From assembly GCF_035555955.1 (NCBI RefSeq), contig NZ_DATMGA010000019.1, positions 1-64,000 of the forward strand: 64,000 nt of DNA. Reading direction: 5' to 3'. The number at the start of each line of letters is the position of its first letter. The stretch's first letter is position 1. Shown one piece after another: positions 43,486-51,306 of the stretch. The translations under genes and the position numbers were made by a program. The stretch comes from Eoetvoesia sp035555955. Lineage in GTDB: Bacteria; Pseudomonadota; Gammaproteobacteria; Burkholderiales; Burkholderiaceae_B. Below the pieces are notes generated by a model, which worked only from the letters and a program-made list of their open reading frames with translations, searched no databases and had not been told where the DNA came from.

Positions 43486-44526
43486 ATGAAAATTTCCCAT
43501 TGGCTTGTTGGTTTGTTTTTTTCGTGTGCGCTGGCAGCGGCTTATGCCCAAGACGTGACGCTGAAGGTTTCGCATTTCCTGCCTCCAAGCTCCAACTTCC
43601 AGCAGCATGTTCTGGAGCCCTGGTGCAAGAAGATCAATAAGGAGTCTGACGGCCACCTCAAATGCCAGATATATCCCGCCATGCAACTAGGTGGTAAGCC
43701 GTCGCAACTGGTTGATCAAGTAAAGCATGGGATTGCCGACATCGTCTGGACATCTCCGGCATTTTCGACGGGCCGATTTCCCAGAATCGAAGCCGTGGAG
43801 TTGCCTTTCGTGATGCCGGCCGGCAGTTCAGCTGCGAGCAAGGCCATGTGGGAGTTTTACGAAAAGTTCGCCCAGAAGGATTTCACGGATTTCAAAGTAT
43901 TGGCAATTCATTCAGGTGGCAGCATAGTCATGGATACGGCCAACAAGCCCATGTTGACCTTGAGCGATTTCTCGGGTGAGAAGCTCAGAAGCGGCTCGCG
44001 CATGGCGTCACGCATGCTCATTGCCCTGGGCGGTACGCCCGTCAATATGCCTCCACCACAAATCACCGACGCGGTGACCAAGGGAGTTGTCGACGGCGCC
44101 ATGGCCGCGTGGGAACTGGTTCCTTCGGTCAAGCTTGATGAAGTCACCAAGTTCCATACCGAGTCGCCTGTTGGCGAGCCTGGGTTTAGTTCCCAGGCCA
44201 TGACCTTGCTCATGAACAAGAAAAAGTATGAAAGCTTGCCAGCCGACCTCAAAGCAGTAATCGATCGCAATAGTGGGCAGGCTTTGGTGGATGCTGCCGG
44301 CAAGGCCTGGGATCAAGCCACTGAAGCTGCGCGTGCGAAAGCCAAGGCAGGAGGGAATGAGATTATTGAAATCAAGCCAATAGATTACGCTGCCATGCGC
44401 AAGGCGGTGGCAGTCGTCGAGCAAGAGTGGATCAAGGAGGCTGCCGCCAAAGGTCTGGACGGCGCAGCGCTTAGCAATGGAGCCCGTTCGATTGGGGCGG
44501 ATCAAGATAAGCAGGCCGCATCATGA
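43486..44526 (+). CDS. TRAP transporter solute-binding protein (DctP family)
   Basis: A 346-residue periplasmic protein. Signal peptide MKISHWLVGLFFSCALAAA, probably cut after YAQ near residue 22. The DctP fold is clear: VTLKVSHFLPPSSNFQ at the start, the Arg-containing KLRSGSRMASRMLIALGGTPV block that usually contacts the ligand carboxylate, and DAVTKGVVDGAM. AAGGAG precedes the ATG. The ATGA at 44523-44526 couples it to the DctQ gene. It captures an organic acid for Na+-driven uptake, likely the substrate of the cyclase/SDR gene set upstream. Confidence 0.95.
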   Translation: MKISHWLVGLFFSCALAAAYAQDVTLKVSHFLPPSSNFQQHVLEPWCKKINKESDGHLKCQIYPAMQLGGKPSQLVDQVKHGIADIVWTSPAFSTGRFPRIEAVELPFVMPAGSSAASKAMWEFYEKFAQKDFTDFKVLAIHSGGSIVMDTANKPMLTLSDFSGEKLRSGSRMASRMLIALGGTPVNMPPPQITDAVTKGVVDGAMAAWELVPSVKLDEVTKFHTESPVGEPGFSSQAMTLLMNKKKYESLPADLKAVIDRNSGQALVDAAGKAWDQATEAARAKAKAGGNEIIEIKPIDYAAMRKAVAVVEQEWIKEAAAKGLDGAALSNGARSIGADQDKQAAS

Positions 44527-45089
44527 GCGAACTCAATGAGGCGTATCAGCTTGCGGGCATCACCGAAGCGGCCGGTGCTGGTCAAGGCCGGCGTAGCAGC
44601 TCATTTGGATGCCTGCTCGAGCGGGCGTCCAGCGGCCTGGCCGTGTCGGGAGGGGTAATATTTCTTGCCCTGATCGTGATGTCTATTGTCTCCATCGTTG
44701 GGCGTAAGCTTTTTGCGGCCCCAATACAGGGTGATGTCGAGCTGATGCAGATGGGCACAGCTATCGGGGCGGCCGCGTTTCTACCCTATTGTGAAATTCA
44801 CGACCACCATATCAAAGTGGATGCTTTCAGCGGTTGGTTGTCAGCTTCGGCGCGTTCTGTTCTTGACGCTGTGGCGCATCTTGCAATCATGACCGTGGCA
44901 GGGTTGCTTGCCTGGCGTACAGCGTTGCAGGCCATCGATACCTTTTCCTCGGGCGAAATTTCGACATTGCTTTCGTTCCCCATGTGGATTCCCATTGCAT
45001 TGCTGGTGCCAAGCTTTGCGTTGCTGTCCCTAGGGGGAGCTTATCGGGCTGCGTATTCCCTCAATAAGCAAAAGCGAGGCACAGTATGA
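44523..45089 (+). CDS. TRAP transporter small permease (DctQ family)
   Basis: A 188-residue membrane protein with four transmembrane helices (about 40-60, 75-95, 115-135 and 155-175). It has the usual DctQ motif of VMSIVSIVGRKLFAAPIQGDVELMQMGTA. It starts in the DctP stop and ends in the DctM start by ATGA overlaps. It forms the membrane complex with DctM. A 40-residue cytoplasmic N-terminal tail is present. Confidence 0.92.
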   Translation: MSELNEAYQLAGITEAAGAGQGRRSSSFGCLLERASSGLAVSGGVIFLALIVMSIVSIVGRKLFAAPIQGDVELMQMGTAIGAAAFLPYCEIHDHHIKVDAFSGWLSASARSVLDAVAHLAIMTVAGLLAWRTALQAIDTFSSGEISTLLSFPMWIPIALLVPSFALLSLGGAYRAAYSLNKQKRGTV

Positions 45090-46420
45090 GCGGTCTAGCT
45101 GTCGGGTTATGGATTTTTGCAGGACTCATGTTCACGCTGGTGATGCGGCTGCATGTTGGTTCGGCCATGTTTGCAGCAGGCGCCGTTGCATTTTTGGTAA
45201 TGAATGGGGGTGATGCCAACGCCTTGCTCTATACCATCAATAACCTGGGATATGCACGGCTGTCCAATTATGATCTGGCGGTTGTTCCGTTGTTTATCTT
45301 GATGGGGCAATTTGCCACGCATGGGGGATTGTCCCAGGCATTGTTCCGCTGTGCAGCGGCTTTCATCGGTCATTGGAAAGGTGGCTTGGCCATGGCCGCG
45401 GCGGCTGCCTGCGCGGGTTTCGGGGCGATTTGCGGATCCTCCCTGGCCACTGCCGCCACCATGGGGCAGGTTGCGCTACCCGAGTTGCGCCGTCACGGTT
45501 ATTCCGGAAGACTTTCCACCGGAACTATCGCCGCCGGCGGTACGCTAGGTATTCTTATCCCTCCTTCCGTCCCTCTGGTTATATATGCCGTTCTTACTCA
45601 AGAGTCGATTGGCAAGCTGTTCATGGCGGCAGTTATTCCCGGGCTTATCGCCACTCTTGGCTATATGCTGGTGATCCGCCTGGTCGTGACCCTAAATCCG
45701 AAGGCTGGCCCAGCAGGCGAACGGTTGGGATTTCGTGATCGACTAGCTGCGCTGCTTGCGGTAACCCCAGTGCTGGCGGTTTTCGTGGTGGTCATCGTTG
45801 GTATTTACGACGGATGGGCCAATCCGACTGAAGCGGCGTCCATTGGCGCCGCAGCCTGCGGCTTACTTGCTGTAAGCAAGGGGGGATTGCGCTGGGACGG
45901 TATCAAGAAGAGCATCCTGGGCACAGCACAGGCTACAGCCATGATCTTCTTCGTGCTGCTTGGGGCTGATCTGTTGAATGCGGGGCTGGCGCTTACTCAA
46001 ATGCCTGTGGAGCTGGTGCAGTGGGTTATCAGTAGCGGCCAACCGCCGTTGCTGGTGCTTTTCACGATACTTCTGATCTATGTTTTTCTTGGCTGCGTCA
46101 TGGACTCACTGGCCATGATCCTTCTGACCATTCCCATCTTCTACCCGGTGGTAATGCAGTTGGACTTCTTTGGGCTGTCGGTGGCCGACAAATCGATCTG
46201 GTTTGGCATCCTGGCTTTGATGGTGGTGGAGATTGGTCTGGTGCATCCCCCATTAGGCATGAATCTTTTCATCATCCAGAAACTGGCAAAAGATGTGCCT
46301 TACCTGGAAACGGCCAAGGGAGTGATGCCATTCCTTGCTTCTGATCTTGTGCGCATATTGCTGTTGGTCTTCGTGCCCGCATTGTCATTGGTATTGGTAA
46401 ACGGCCTTGCTCATCATTAA
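45086..46420 (+). CDS. TRAP transporter large permease (DctM family)
   Basis: A 444-residue, roughly 12-helix protein. GAICGSSLATAATMGQVALPELRRHGYSG is the family signature and GGTLGILIPPSVPLVIYAVLTQESIGKLFMA the second; AEAAS-like PTEAASIGA follows. It carries out Na+-coupled translocation with DctQ. The ATGA overlap with DctQ and close spacing to the cupin gene (27 bases) make one operon. Confidence 0.95.
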   Translation: MSGLAVGLWIFAGLMFTLVMRLHVGSAMFAAGAVAFLVMNGGDANALLYTINNLGYARLSNYDLAVVPLFILMGQFATHGGLSQALFRCAAAFIGHWKGGLAMAAAAACAGFGAICGSSLATAATMGQVALPELRRHGYSGRLSTGTIAAGGTLGILIPPSVPLVIYAVLTQESIGKLFMAAVIPGLIATLGYMLVIRLVVTLNPKAGPAGERLGFRDRLAALLAVTPVLAVFVVVIVGIYDGWANPTEAASIGAAACGLLAVSKGGLRWDGIKKSILGTAQATAMIFFVLLGADLLNAGLALTQMPVELVQWVISSGQPPLLVLFTILLIYVFLGCVMDSLAMILLTIPIFYPVVMQLDFFGLSVADKSIWFGILALMVVEIGLVHPPLGMNLFIIQKLAKDVPYLETAKGVMPFLASDLVRILLLVFVPALSLVLVNGLAHH

Positions 46421-46447
46421 TCAACTTTCCCCGCTACTTTTATTCTT

Positions 46448-46786
46448 ATGCAGATCACTACTAGAAACGATGCTCCGGCTTATGATGCACCCAAGCACTT
46501 CAATATGCGAGGCTATCGCATGCAGGGTGGTGAAATAAGTCCTTTTCCTGATCAGGTAGGCCTATCGGTTTTTGAACCTGACGGAGGGGCTCAATTGAGC
46601 GCCTCTGCCGTTGACCGGGTCTATGTGGTGGTTTCGGGCGAGATCACGGTTGCTGTCGATGGGCGTGAGCATGTCTTGCGCGAATTTGACAGTTGTTTCA
46701 TTCCCGCAGGAGAAGAGCGTGCCCTGCTGAATAAAGGCATTCTTCCCGTGATCTTGATTACCGTTATTCCTGCCGCCCTCAAATAA
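46448..46786 (+). CDS. Small cupin-domain protein
   Basis: A 112-residue single cupin. VYVVVSGEITVAVDGREHVLREFDSCFIPAGEERALLNKG holds the second cupin motif. The first motif lacks the usual pair of histidines (the DRVYVVVSGEIT region has none), so metal binding is uncertain. It follows the TRAP genes by 27 bases and shares their lower GC content. It may modify or sense the transported compound. No good ribosome site is seen. The tail overlaps the convergent SDR gene by eight bases. Confidence 0.75.
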   Translation: MQITTRNDAPAYDAPKHFNMRGYRMQGGEISPFPDQVGLSVFEPDGGAQLSASAVDRVYVVVSGEITVAVDGREHVLREFDSCFIPAGEERALLNKGILPVILITVIPAALK

Positions 46787-47540
46787 ACATCCCCCCCGAA
46801 ACCTCGATGCGCTGGGCGGTGATCCAGCGGTTTCCGGGCGTGAGCAGCGCGGCGATGGCGTCGCCGATGTCGTCCGGCAGGCCGACGCGGCCCATGGCGG
46901 TCTGGCTGGCGATGGCTTTGTTCATGTCGGCGTTGTCCCGCACCACGCCGCCGCCGAAATCCGTTTCGATGGCGCCGGGCGCCACGGTGTTGACGGCGAT
47001 GCCGCGCGGGCCGAGTTCTTTCGCCATATAGCGGGTCAGGACTTCCACGCCGCCCTTGGCCGCGGCGTAAGCCGCGAATCCGGGCAGGGCGAAGCGGGCG
47101 AGTCCGCTGGATATATTGACGATGCGCCCGCCGTCGGCGATAAGGCCAAGCAGATTCTGGGTAAGGAAGAAGGGGCCCTTCAGGTGGATGTTCACCAGGG
47201 TATCGAATTGCTCTTCGGTGGTTTCCGCCACGCTGGCATTGATGCCGATGCCGGCGTTGTTGACGAGGTAGTCGAAGGAGTCGCGTTGCCAGTTCGCGGC
47301 CAGCGCCGATTTCACTTCCTGCGCGAAGGCCGCGAAGCTGCGGCTGTCGGCCACATCCAGCGGCAGGGCCACTGCTTGCCGTCCTAGTTTTTGTATCTTG
47401 GCCACGGCGGCAGCGCCGTCGGCCGCGTTGGATCGATAGGTAAGAATGATGTCGGCGCCGCTTTCCGCCAGCTTCAGGGCAGTATTCAGGCCCAGCCCCC
47501 GCGTGCCGCCGGTGATGATTGCTATTTTTCCTGTGTTCAT
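46779..47540 (-). CDS. SDR family oxidoreductase
   Basis: A 253-residue classical SDR. Cofactor motif IITGGTRGLGLNTA, NNAG motif YLVNNAGIGINAS, active site Ser in NISSGLARF, and Tyr/Lys in FAAYAAAKGGVEV. The Arg in the second strand (TYRS) suggests NADPH. It is divergent from a LysR gene at 47660, a common pair in Burkholderiales in which the regulator controls the reductase. It is related to general 3-oxoacyl/quinone reductases; the substrate is not known. Confidence 0.9.
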   Translation of the reverse strand: MNTGKIAIITGGTRGLGLNTALKLAESGADIILTYRSNAADGAAAVAKIQKLGRQAVALPLDVADSRSFAAFAQEVKSALAANWQRDSFDYLVNNAGIGINASVAETTEEQFDTLVNIHLKGPFFLTQNLLGLIADGGRIVNISSGLARFALPGFAAYAAAKGGVEVLTRYMAKELGPRGIAVNTVAPGAIETDFGGGVVRDNADMNKAIASQTAMGRVGLPDDIGDAIAALLTPGNRWITAQRIEVSGGMFI

Positions 47541-47659
47541 GCGTCTGTCCTCGTAAAAGAGTAGTGAATGGACGCTAGTGTATTGTCTGGAAAAATAGAG
47601 ATAAAGACTGATAATAGGATTAAACTTTTCAGAATTCCAGCATAATCAGGAAGGGCGCG

Positions 47660-48568
47660 ATGAATGAAATCCAGGCCATGGGAATCTTCTTGCGGGTGGC
47701 GGAGCTTTCCAGCTTTACACAGGCCGCCCGCCATATGGGTCTGCCCAATGGCAGCGTTTCGACGGCGGTGCAGGAACTGGAGAGCATGCTGGGCACGCGC
47801 CTTTTGCATCGCACCACGCGCCGTGTGCAGCTTACGCCGGACGGCCAGCAGTTTTATGAACGCAGCAAGAACGTGCTGATGGACGTCGACGAATTGCGAA
47901 CCATGTTCCGCAACAAGGCGGAGGGCCTGGAAGGTCGCTTGCGCGTCGACATGCCGGCCGGAATGGCGCGGAATGTGGTGGTGCCGCAGTTGCCGGAATT
48001 CCTGCAAAAGCATCCTTTGCTGCAAATCGATCTGGGCAGTGCGGACAGGCATGTGGATCTGGTGAAAGAGGGCTTCGATTGTGTGCTGCGCATCGGCCGG
48101 CTGCAGGAGTCGTCGCTGGTGGCCCGTTCGCTGGGCTCGGTAAGGGTAGTCAATTGCGCCAGCCCCGCGTATGTCGAGCGCTATGGCTGCCCCAAAACAT
48201 TGGAAGACCTGGCCGACCACTGGTTGATCGAGTACGATCCGATGCTTGGCGCCAAGCCGCTGGGCTGGGAATGGTTCGATGGCAAGCGCAGGCGCTATTG
48301 GCCCATGCCCGCGGCCTTGACCGTCAACAACACGGAAACCTATGAGGCCGGCTGCGTAGCCGGCCTGGGACTTATCCAGGCGCCGGTCATGGGTATGCGC
48401 CATTTGCTGGAGCAGGGTGAACTCATCGAAGTCCTGCCGGCCTATGCGCCCGAGCCCATGCCTGTTTCCATCCTGTACCAGAACCGCAGGCAGGTTCCCG
48501 CGCGGGTGCAAGTGTTCATGGACTGGCTGGCGGAGCGGGTCGCGCCGTATACAGGGATGGATTCTTGA
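47660..48568 (+). CDS. LysR-family regulator (CrgA/AaeR-like)
   Basis: A 302-residue LysR protein. The HTH is MGIFLRVAELSSFTQAARHMGLPNGSVSTAVQELESMLGTRLLHRTTRRVQLTPDG, the pattern of the group that often controls a divergent SDR or efflux gene. The effector domain spans about 90-295. The ATG follows AGGAAGGGCGCG. The 119-base spacer to the SDR gene should hold the shared operator; I see no clear palindrome there. Confidence 0.9.
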   Translation: MNEIQAMGIFLRVAELSSFTQAARHMGLPNGSVSTAVQELESMLGTRLLHRTTRRVQLTPDGQQFYERSKNVLMDVDELRTMFRNKAEGLEGRLRVDMPAGMARNVVVPQLPEFLQKHPLLQIDLGSADRHVDLVKEGFDCVLRIGRLQESSLVARSLGSVRVVNCASPAYVERYGCPKTLEDLADHWLIEYDPMLGAKPLGWEWFDGKRRRYWPMPAALTVNNTETYEAGCVAGLGLIQAPVMGMRHLLEQGELIEVLPAYAPEPMPVSILYQNRRQVPARVQVFMDWLAERVAPYTGMDS

Positions 48569-48625
48569 GCCTTGCCTGGGAGCCGCAGCATGGCGGAGCC
48601 CATGGCAAGCGTTCGGCGCATTTTC

Positions 48626-49102
48626 CTAAAGCCCCAGATCGGAAAGCCCGGGGTGATCGTCGGGCCGGCGCCCCAAAGGCCAGTGGAATTTGCGCTCGGA
48701 TTCTTTGATCGGCAAATCGTTGATGCTTGAGTGGCGGATTTTCATCAGGCCGTCGGTGTCGAATTCCCAGTTTTCGTTGCCGTACGAACGAAACCAGTTG
48801 CCCGAGTCGTCGTGCCACTCGTAGGCATAGCGCACGGCAATGCGATTGTCCGTAAAGGCCCACATTTCCTTGATGAGCCGGTAATCCAGTTCCTTGGCCC
48901 ATTTTCGGGCGAGGAACTCCCGGGCTTCGCCCCGGTTGTGGACGAACTCCGAGCGGTTGCGCCAGCGTGTGTCCAGGCTGTAGGCCAGTGCGACCTTATC
49001 GGGGTTGCGATGGTTCCAGCCGTCTTCGCCTTGGCGTACTTTCTGAATGGCGGTTTCCCGCGTGAAAGGGGGGAAGGGTGGGCGGGCTTCGGTAGACGAC
49101 AT
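48626..49102 (-). CDS. DUF1348/SnoaL-like nuclear transport factor 2 family protein
   Basis: A 158-residue protein of the DUF1348 group. The N-terminus PPFTRETAIQKVRQGEDGWNHRNPDKVALAY and the RYAYEWHDDSGNWFRSYGNENWEFD segment are characteristic. NTF2-like folds are small cone-shaped domains that often bind hydrophobic ligands; the group function is unknown. The ATG at 49102 with GAGGTC before it is better than a start at 49171, which adds a basic low-complexity tail. The gene lies just downstream of tetR on the same strand. Confidence 0.85.
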   Translation of the reverse strand: MSSTEARPPFPPFTRETAIQKVRQGEDGWNHRNPDKVALAYSLDTRWRNRSEFVHNRGEAREFLARKWAKELDYRLIKEMWAFTDNRIAVRYAYEWHDDSGNWFRSYGNENWEFDTDGLMKIRHSSINDLPIKESERKFHWPLGRRPDDHPGLSDLGL

Positions 49103-49184
49103 GTGTGACCTCGTTCGGTTACGGGAAAAACCTGTGCAGGCGTTCACGGATCGGCTGGCGGAACGGGCCACAGCCTATGTCGAT

Positions 49185-49760
49185 CTAGGGCCTGTTTGTC
49201 GTGGTGTCGTCCAGGCAGGATTGCATCAGCGCCCGGGCTTGCTCGGCGCTCATTTGGCTGCCGGAGAACACGTTCCTGTACATGATGGGCGCCACGAAAC
49301 GATCCATGACCGTATCGGCGTCCGGCGCTGCTTCGCCGCGCTGGTGCGCGCGGTTAAGAATAATCTCGATTTGCGAGCGCGTATATTCGGAGCATTGCGC
49401 TTGCCAGTTGTTATTGGCGGCGCAGGCCAGCACGGCGCGCACCATGGCTTTGCCAGGTTCGGAGGTCATTTCGTCGAAGAACTGATCGCCCCAGGCAAGA
49501 AGGTCGGTGCCGACGCTTCCGGTATCAGCCGGTTCCGCATCGGGGCGCAGGCGCTCCAGCGCTACGTCGGCCAGCAGTTCGGAAAGATCACCCCAACGCC
49601 GGTAGATGGTCGACGGCGTAACGCCCGCCCGCGCCGCGATCAAGGGTACGGTAACGTTGTGGCGTCCCAGCTCGGCGATCAGTTCGCGCACGGCCTTGTG
49701 CACGGATTCCTGGACGCGGGCGCTGCGGCCGCCTGGGCGAATGCCTTCTCGAATGCTCAT
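49185..49760 (-). CDS. TetR-family regulator
   Basis: A 191-residue repressor. The HTH VTVPLIAARAGVTPSTIYRRWGDLSELLADVALERL lies at about residues 36-72, and a helical ligand domain with a TetR_C-like end follows. It is divergent from the MFS gene at 49937. The spacer holds two matched 10-3-10 boxes, so it likely represses itself and the transporter. The DUF1348 gene downstream may be in the same unit. Confidence 0.92.
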   Translation of the reverse strand: MSIREGIRPGGRSARVQESVHKAVRELIAELGRHNVTVPLIAARAGVTPSTIYRRWGDLSELLADVALERLRPDAEPADTGSVGTDLLAWGDQFFDEMTSEPGKAMVRAVLACAANNNWQAQCSEYTRSQIEIILNRAHQRGEAAPDADTVMDRFVAPIMYRNVFSGSQMSAEQARALMQSCLDDTTTNRP

Positions 49761-49769
49761 GTTGCAACG

Positions 49770-49792
49770 TTAACACAAATTATTTGCTTTAA
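49770..49792. promoter_or_regulatory. TetR operator box 1 (10-3-10)
   Basis: TTAACACAAA - TTA - TTTGCTTTAA: the arms match in 8 of 10 positions. It lies 10 bases before the tetR ATG. The second box (49816-49838) has the same form, which supports both. Confidence 0.65.
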
Positions 49793-49815
49793 GAGCGATA
49801 TCGGCGCAGAATGCG

Positions 49816-49838
49816 TAAATGCAAATTTTTTGCGTTAA
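49816..49838. promoter_or_regulatory. TetR operator box 2 (10-3-10)
   Basis: TAAATGCAAA - TTT - TTTGCGTTAA: the arms match in 8 of 10 positions, and the arms share the CAAA/TTTGC core of box 1. The centres are 46 bases apart. It lies nearer the MFS gene and probably covers its promoter. Confidence 0.65.
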
Positions 49839-49936
49839 TTGGCTGCATGCCAAAGCGTGCACCTTCGTATTGTGGCGGAGAGGCTCTGGCCCTTGGGCCG
49901 GAATTCTTCAAATAAACCAATCTGGAACGAACTGAC

Positions 49937-51145
49937 ATGGGCACACGGCAAACCACCTTGACGGCATCGCAACCCCCTTGGCTGATGGGGCGGCCTGCCG
50001 CCCTGTGGCTGCAGGCGCTGGCCTTGCTGACTTTCATGGCGGCTTCCAGCGCGCCTACGCCCTTGTACAGTATTTACCGTGAGCATTGGGGGTTCTCGGC
50101 CAGCACACTGACCATCATCTTCGGGGTGTACGCCATCTTCCTGTTGCTGGCTTTGCTGGTGCTGGGGTCGGTGTCCGATCACATCGGCCGCCGGCCCGTG
50201 ATTGCCAGCGCGCTGGCGCTGGACGCCGTTTCCATGGTGGTGTTCATGACGGCCAGTGCCGTTCCCATGTTGATTGCCGCGCGCATCGTGCAAGGGGTGG
50301 CCACCGGGGCGGCCACCAGCGCGCTGACGGCCGGTCTTATGGATCTGGACAGCAGGCGCAGTCCCATGATCAACAGCGTAGCGCCCATGATAGGCCTGGC
50401 TGTGGGGGCGTTCGGGGCCAGTATCCTGGTTCAGTTTGCGCCGGCGCCCATGCAGCTCGTGTATGTCGTATTGCTTGTGGTGCTGGTCTTGCAGGCCCTG
50501 GCCGCGTGCTTCATGCCCGAGACGGTCGTCAGGCGGCCGGGGGTGCTGGCAGCCATGCTGCCCACCGTGGCCGTGCCGCGCCATGCCTGGCGTGTATTGT
50601 TGCTTATCGCACCCATGGACGTGGCGGGGTGGGCGCTGGGCGGTTTCTATTTCTCGTTGGGCCCGACCCTGATCGCCCAGGTTACAGGTGTGCACGATCC
50701 CGTCGTTGGCGGCGTCATGGTGGCTATTCTGACGTTGACTGCCGCGGCTGTCGTGGTCGTGCTGCGTGCCTGGACGCCGCAACGTATGCTGGTGGTTGGC
50801 GCTTCGTCTCTGGCGCTGGGCGTGGCCACCACCTTGGGCGGCGTGCACGGCAGTGCCATGTGGTTGTTCTTTTTAGGAACCGCTTTGTCGGGCCTGGGCT
50901 TCGGGCTTGGGTTTCTTGGTGCGTTGCGCACCTTGCTGCCCGTGGCGCAGCCCCACGAGCGCGCGGGCCTGATGGCCGCCTTCTACATCATGAACTATCT
51001 GGCGTTCTGCCTGCCCGCAGTGCTGGCCGGTGTCCTCACCAATGTCATCGGCTTGGCTGCCGCCAGCGATTACTACGGCGCGGCGCTTATCGTGCTGGCG
51101 CTCATGGCGTTGATAGGCGGCAGGCTTTTCCCCATTGGAAAGTAG
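49937..51145 (+). CDS. MFS transporter (12-TM, efflux-like)
   Basis: A 402-residue major facilitator. Helix 1 contains SSAPTPLYSIYREHWGF, and the helix 2-3 loop is VLGSVSDHIGRRPVIAS. It pairs with the divergent TetR gene, the common layout of a ligand-induced exporter. It is distantly similar to the carrier at 18388. Substrate unknown. The next gene, glutathione reductase, is 161 bases on. Confidence 0.88.
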   Translation: MGTRQTTLTASQPPWLMGRPAALWLQALALLTFMAASSAPTPLYSIYREHWGFSASTLTIIFGVYAIFLLLALLVLGSVSDHIGRRPVIASALALDAVSMVVFMTASAVPMLIAARIVQGVATGAATSALTAGLMDLDSRRSPMINSVAPMIGLAVGAFGASILVQFAPAPMQLVYVVLLVVLVLQALAACFMPETVVRRPGVLAAMLPTVAVPRHAWRVLLLIAPMDVAGWALGGFYFSLGPTLIAQVTGVHDPVVGGVMVAILTLTAAAVVVVLRAWTPQRMLVVGASSLALGVATTLGGVHGSAMWLFFLGTALSGLGFGLGFLGALRTLLPVAQPHERAGLMAAFYIMNYLAFCLPAVLAGVLTNVIGLAAASDYYGAALIVLALMALIGGRLFPIGK

Positions 51146-51306
51146 TTCGCGGCTTGCCCGGCCGTACCCGATGGGGCGCGGGCGGCGCCAGGCGTGCTTG
51201 TGCCGTTTACGGCCGCCGCCTCGCTGGGCTTCATCCGCCTGGTTTGCATGCGGGCCGGGCTTGTTGCACACTAGGCGGGGTTTTCATACAAGGACGGAAC
51301 AACAGC

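Noticed and set aside
50086..51306. In-frame extension of glutathione reductase back through the MFS gene
   Set aside because: The extension is an out-of-frame reading of the transporter. The family start and the ATG at 51307 agree.
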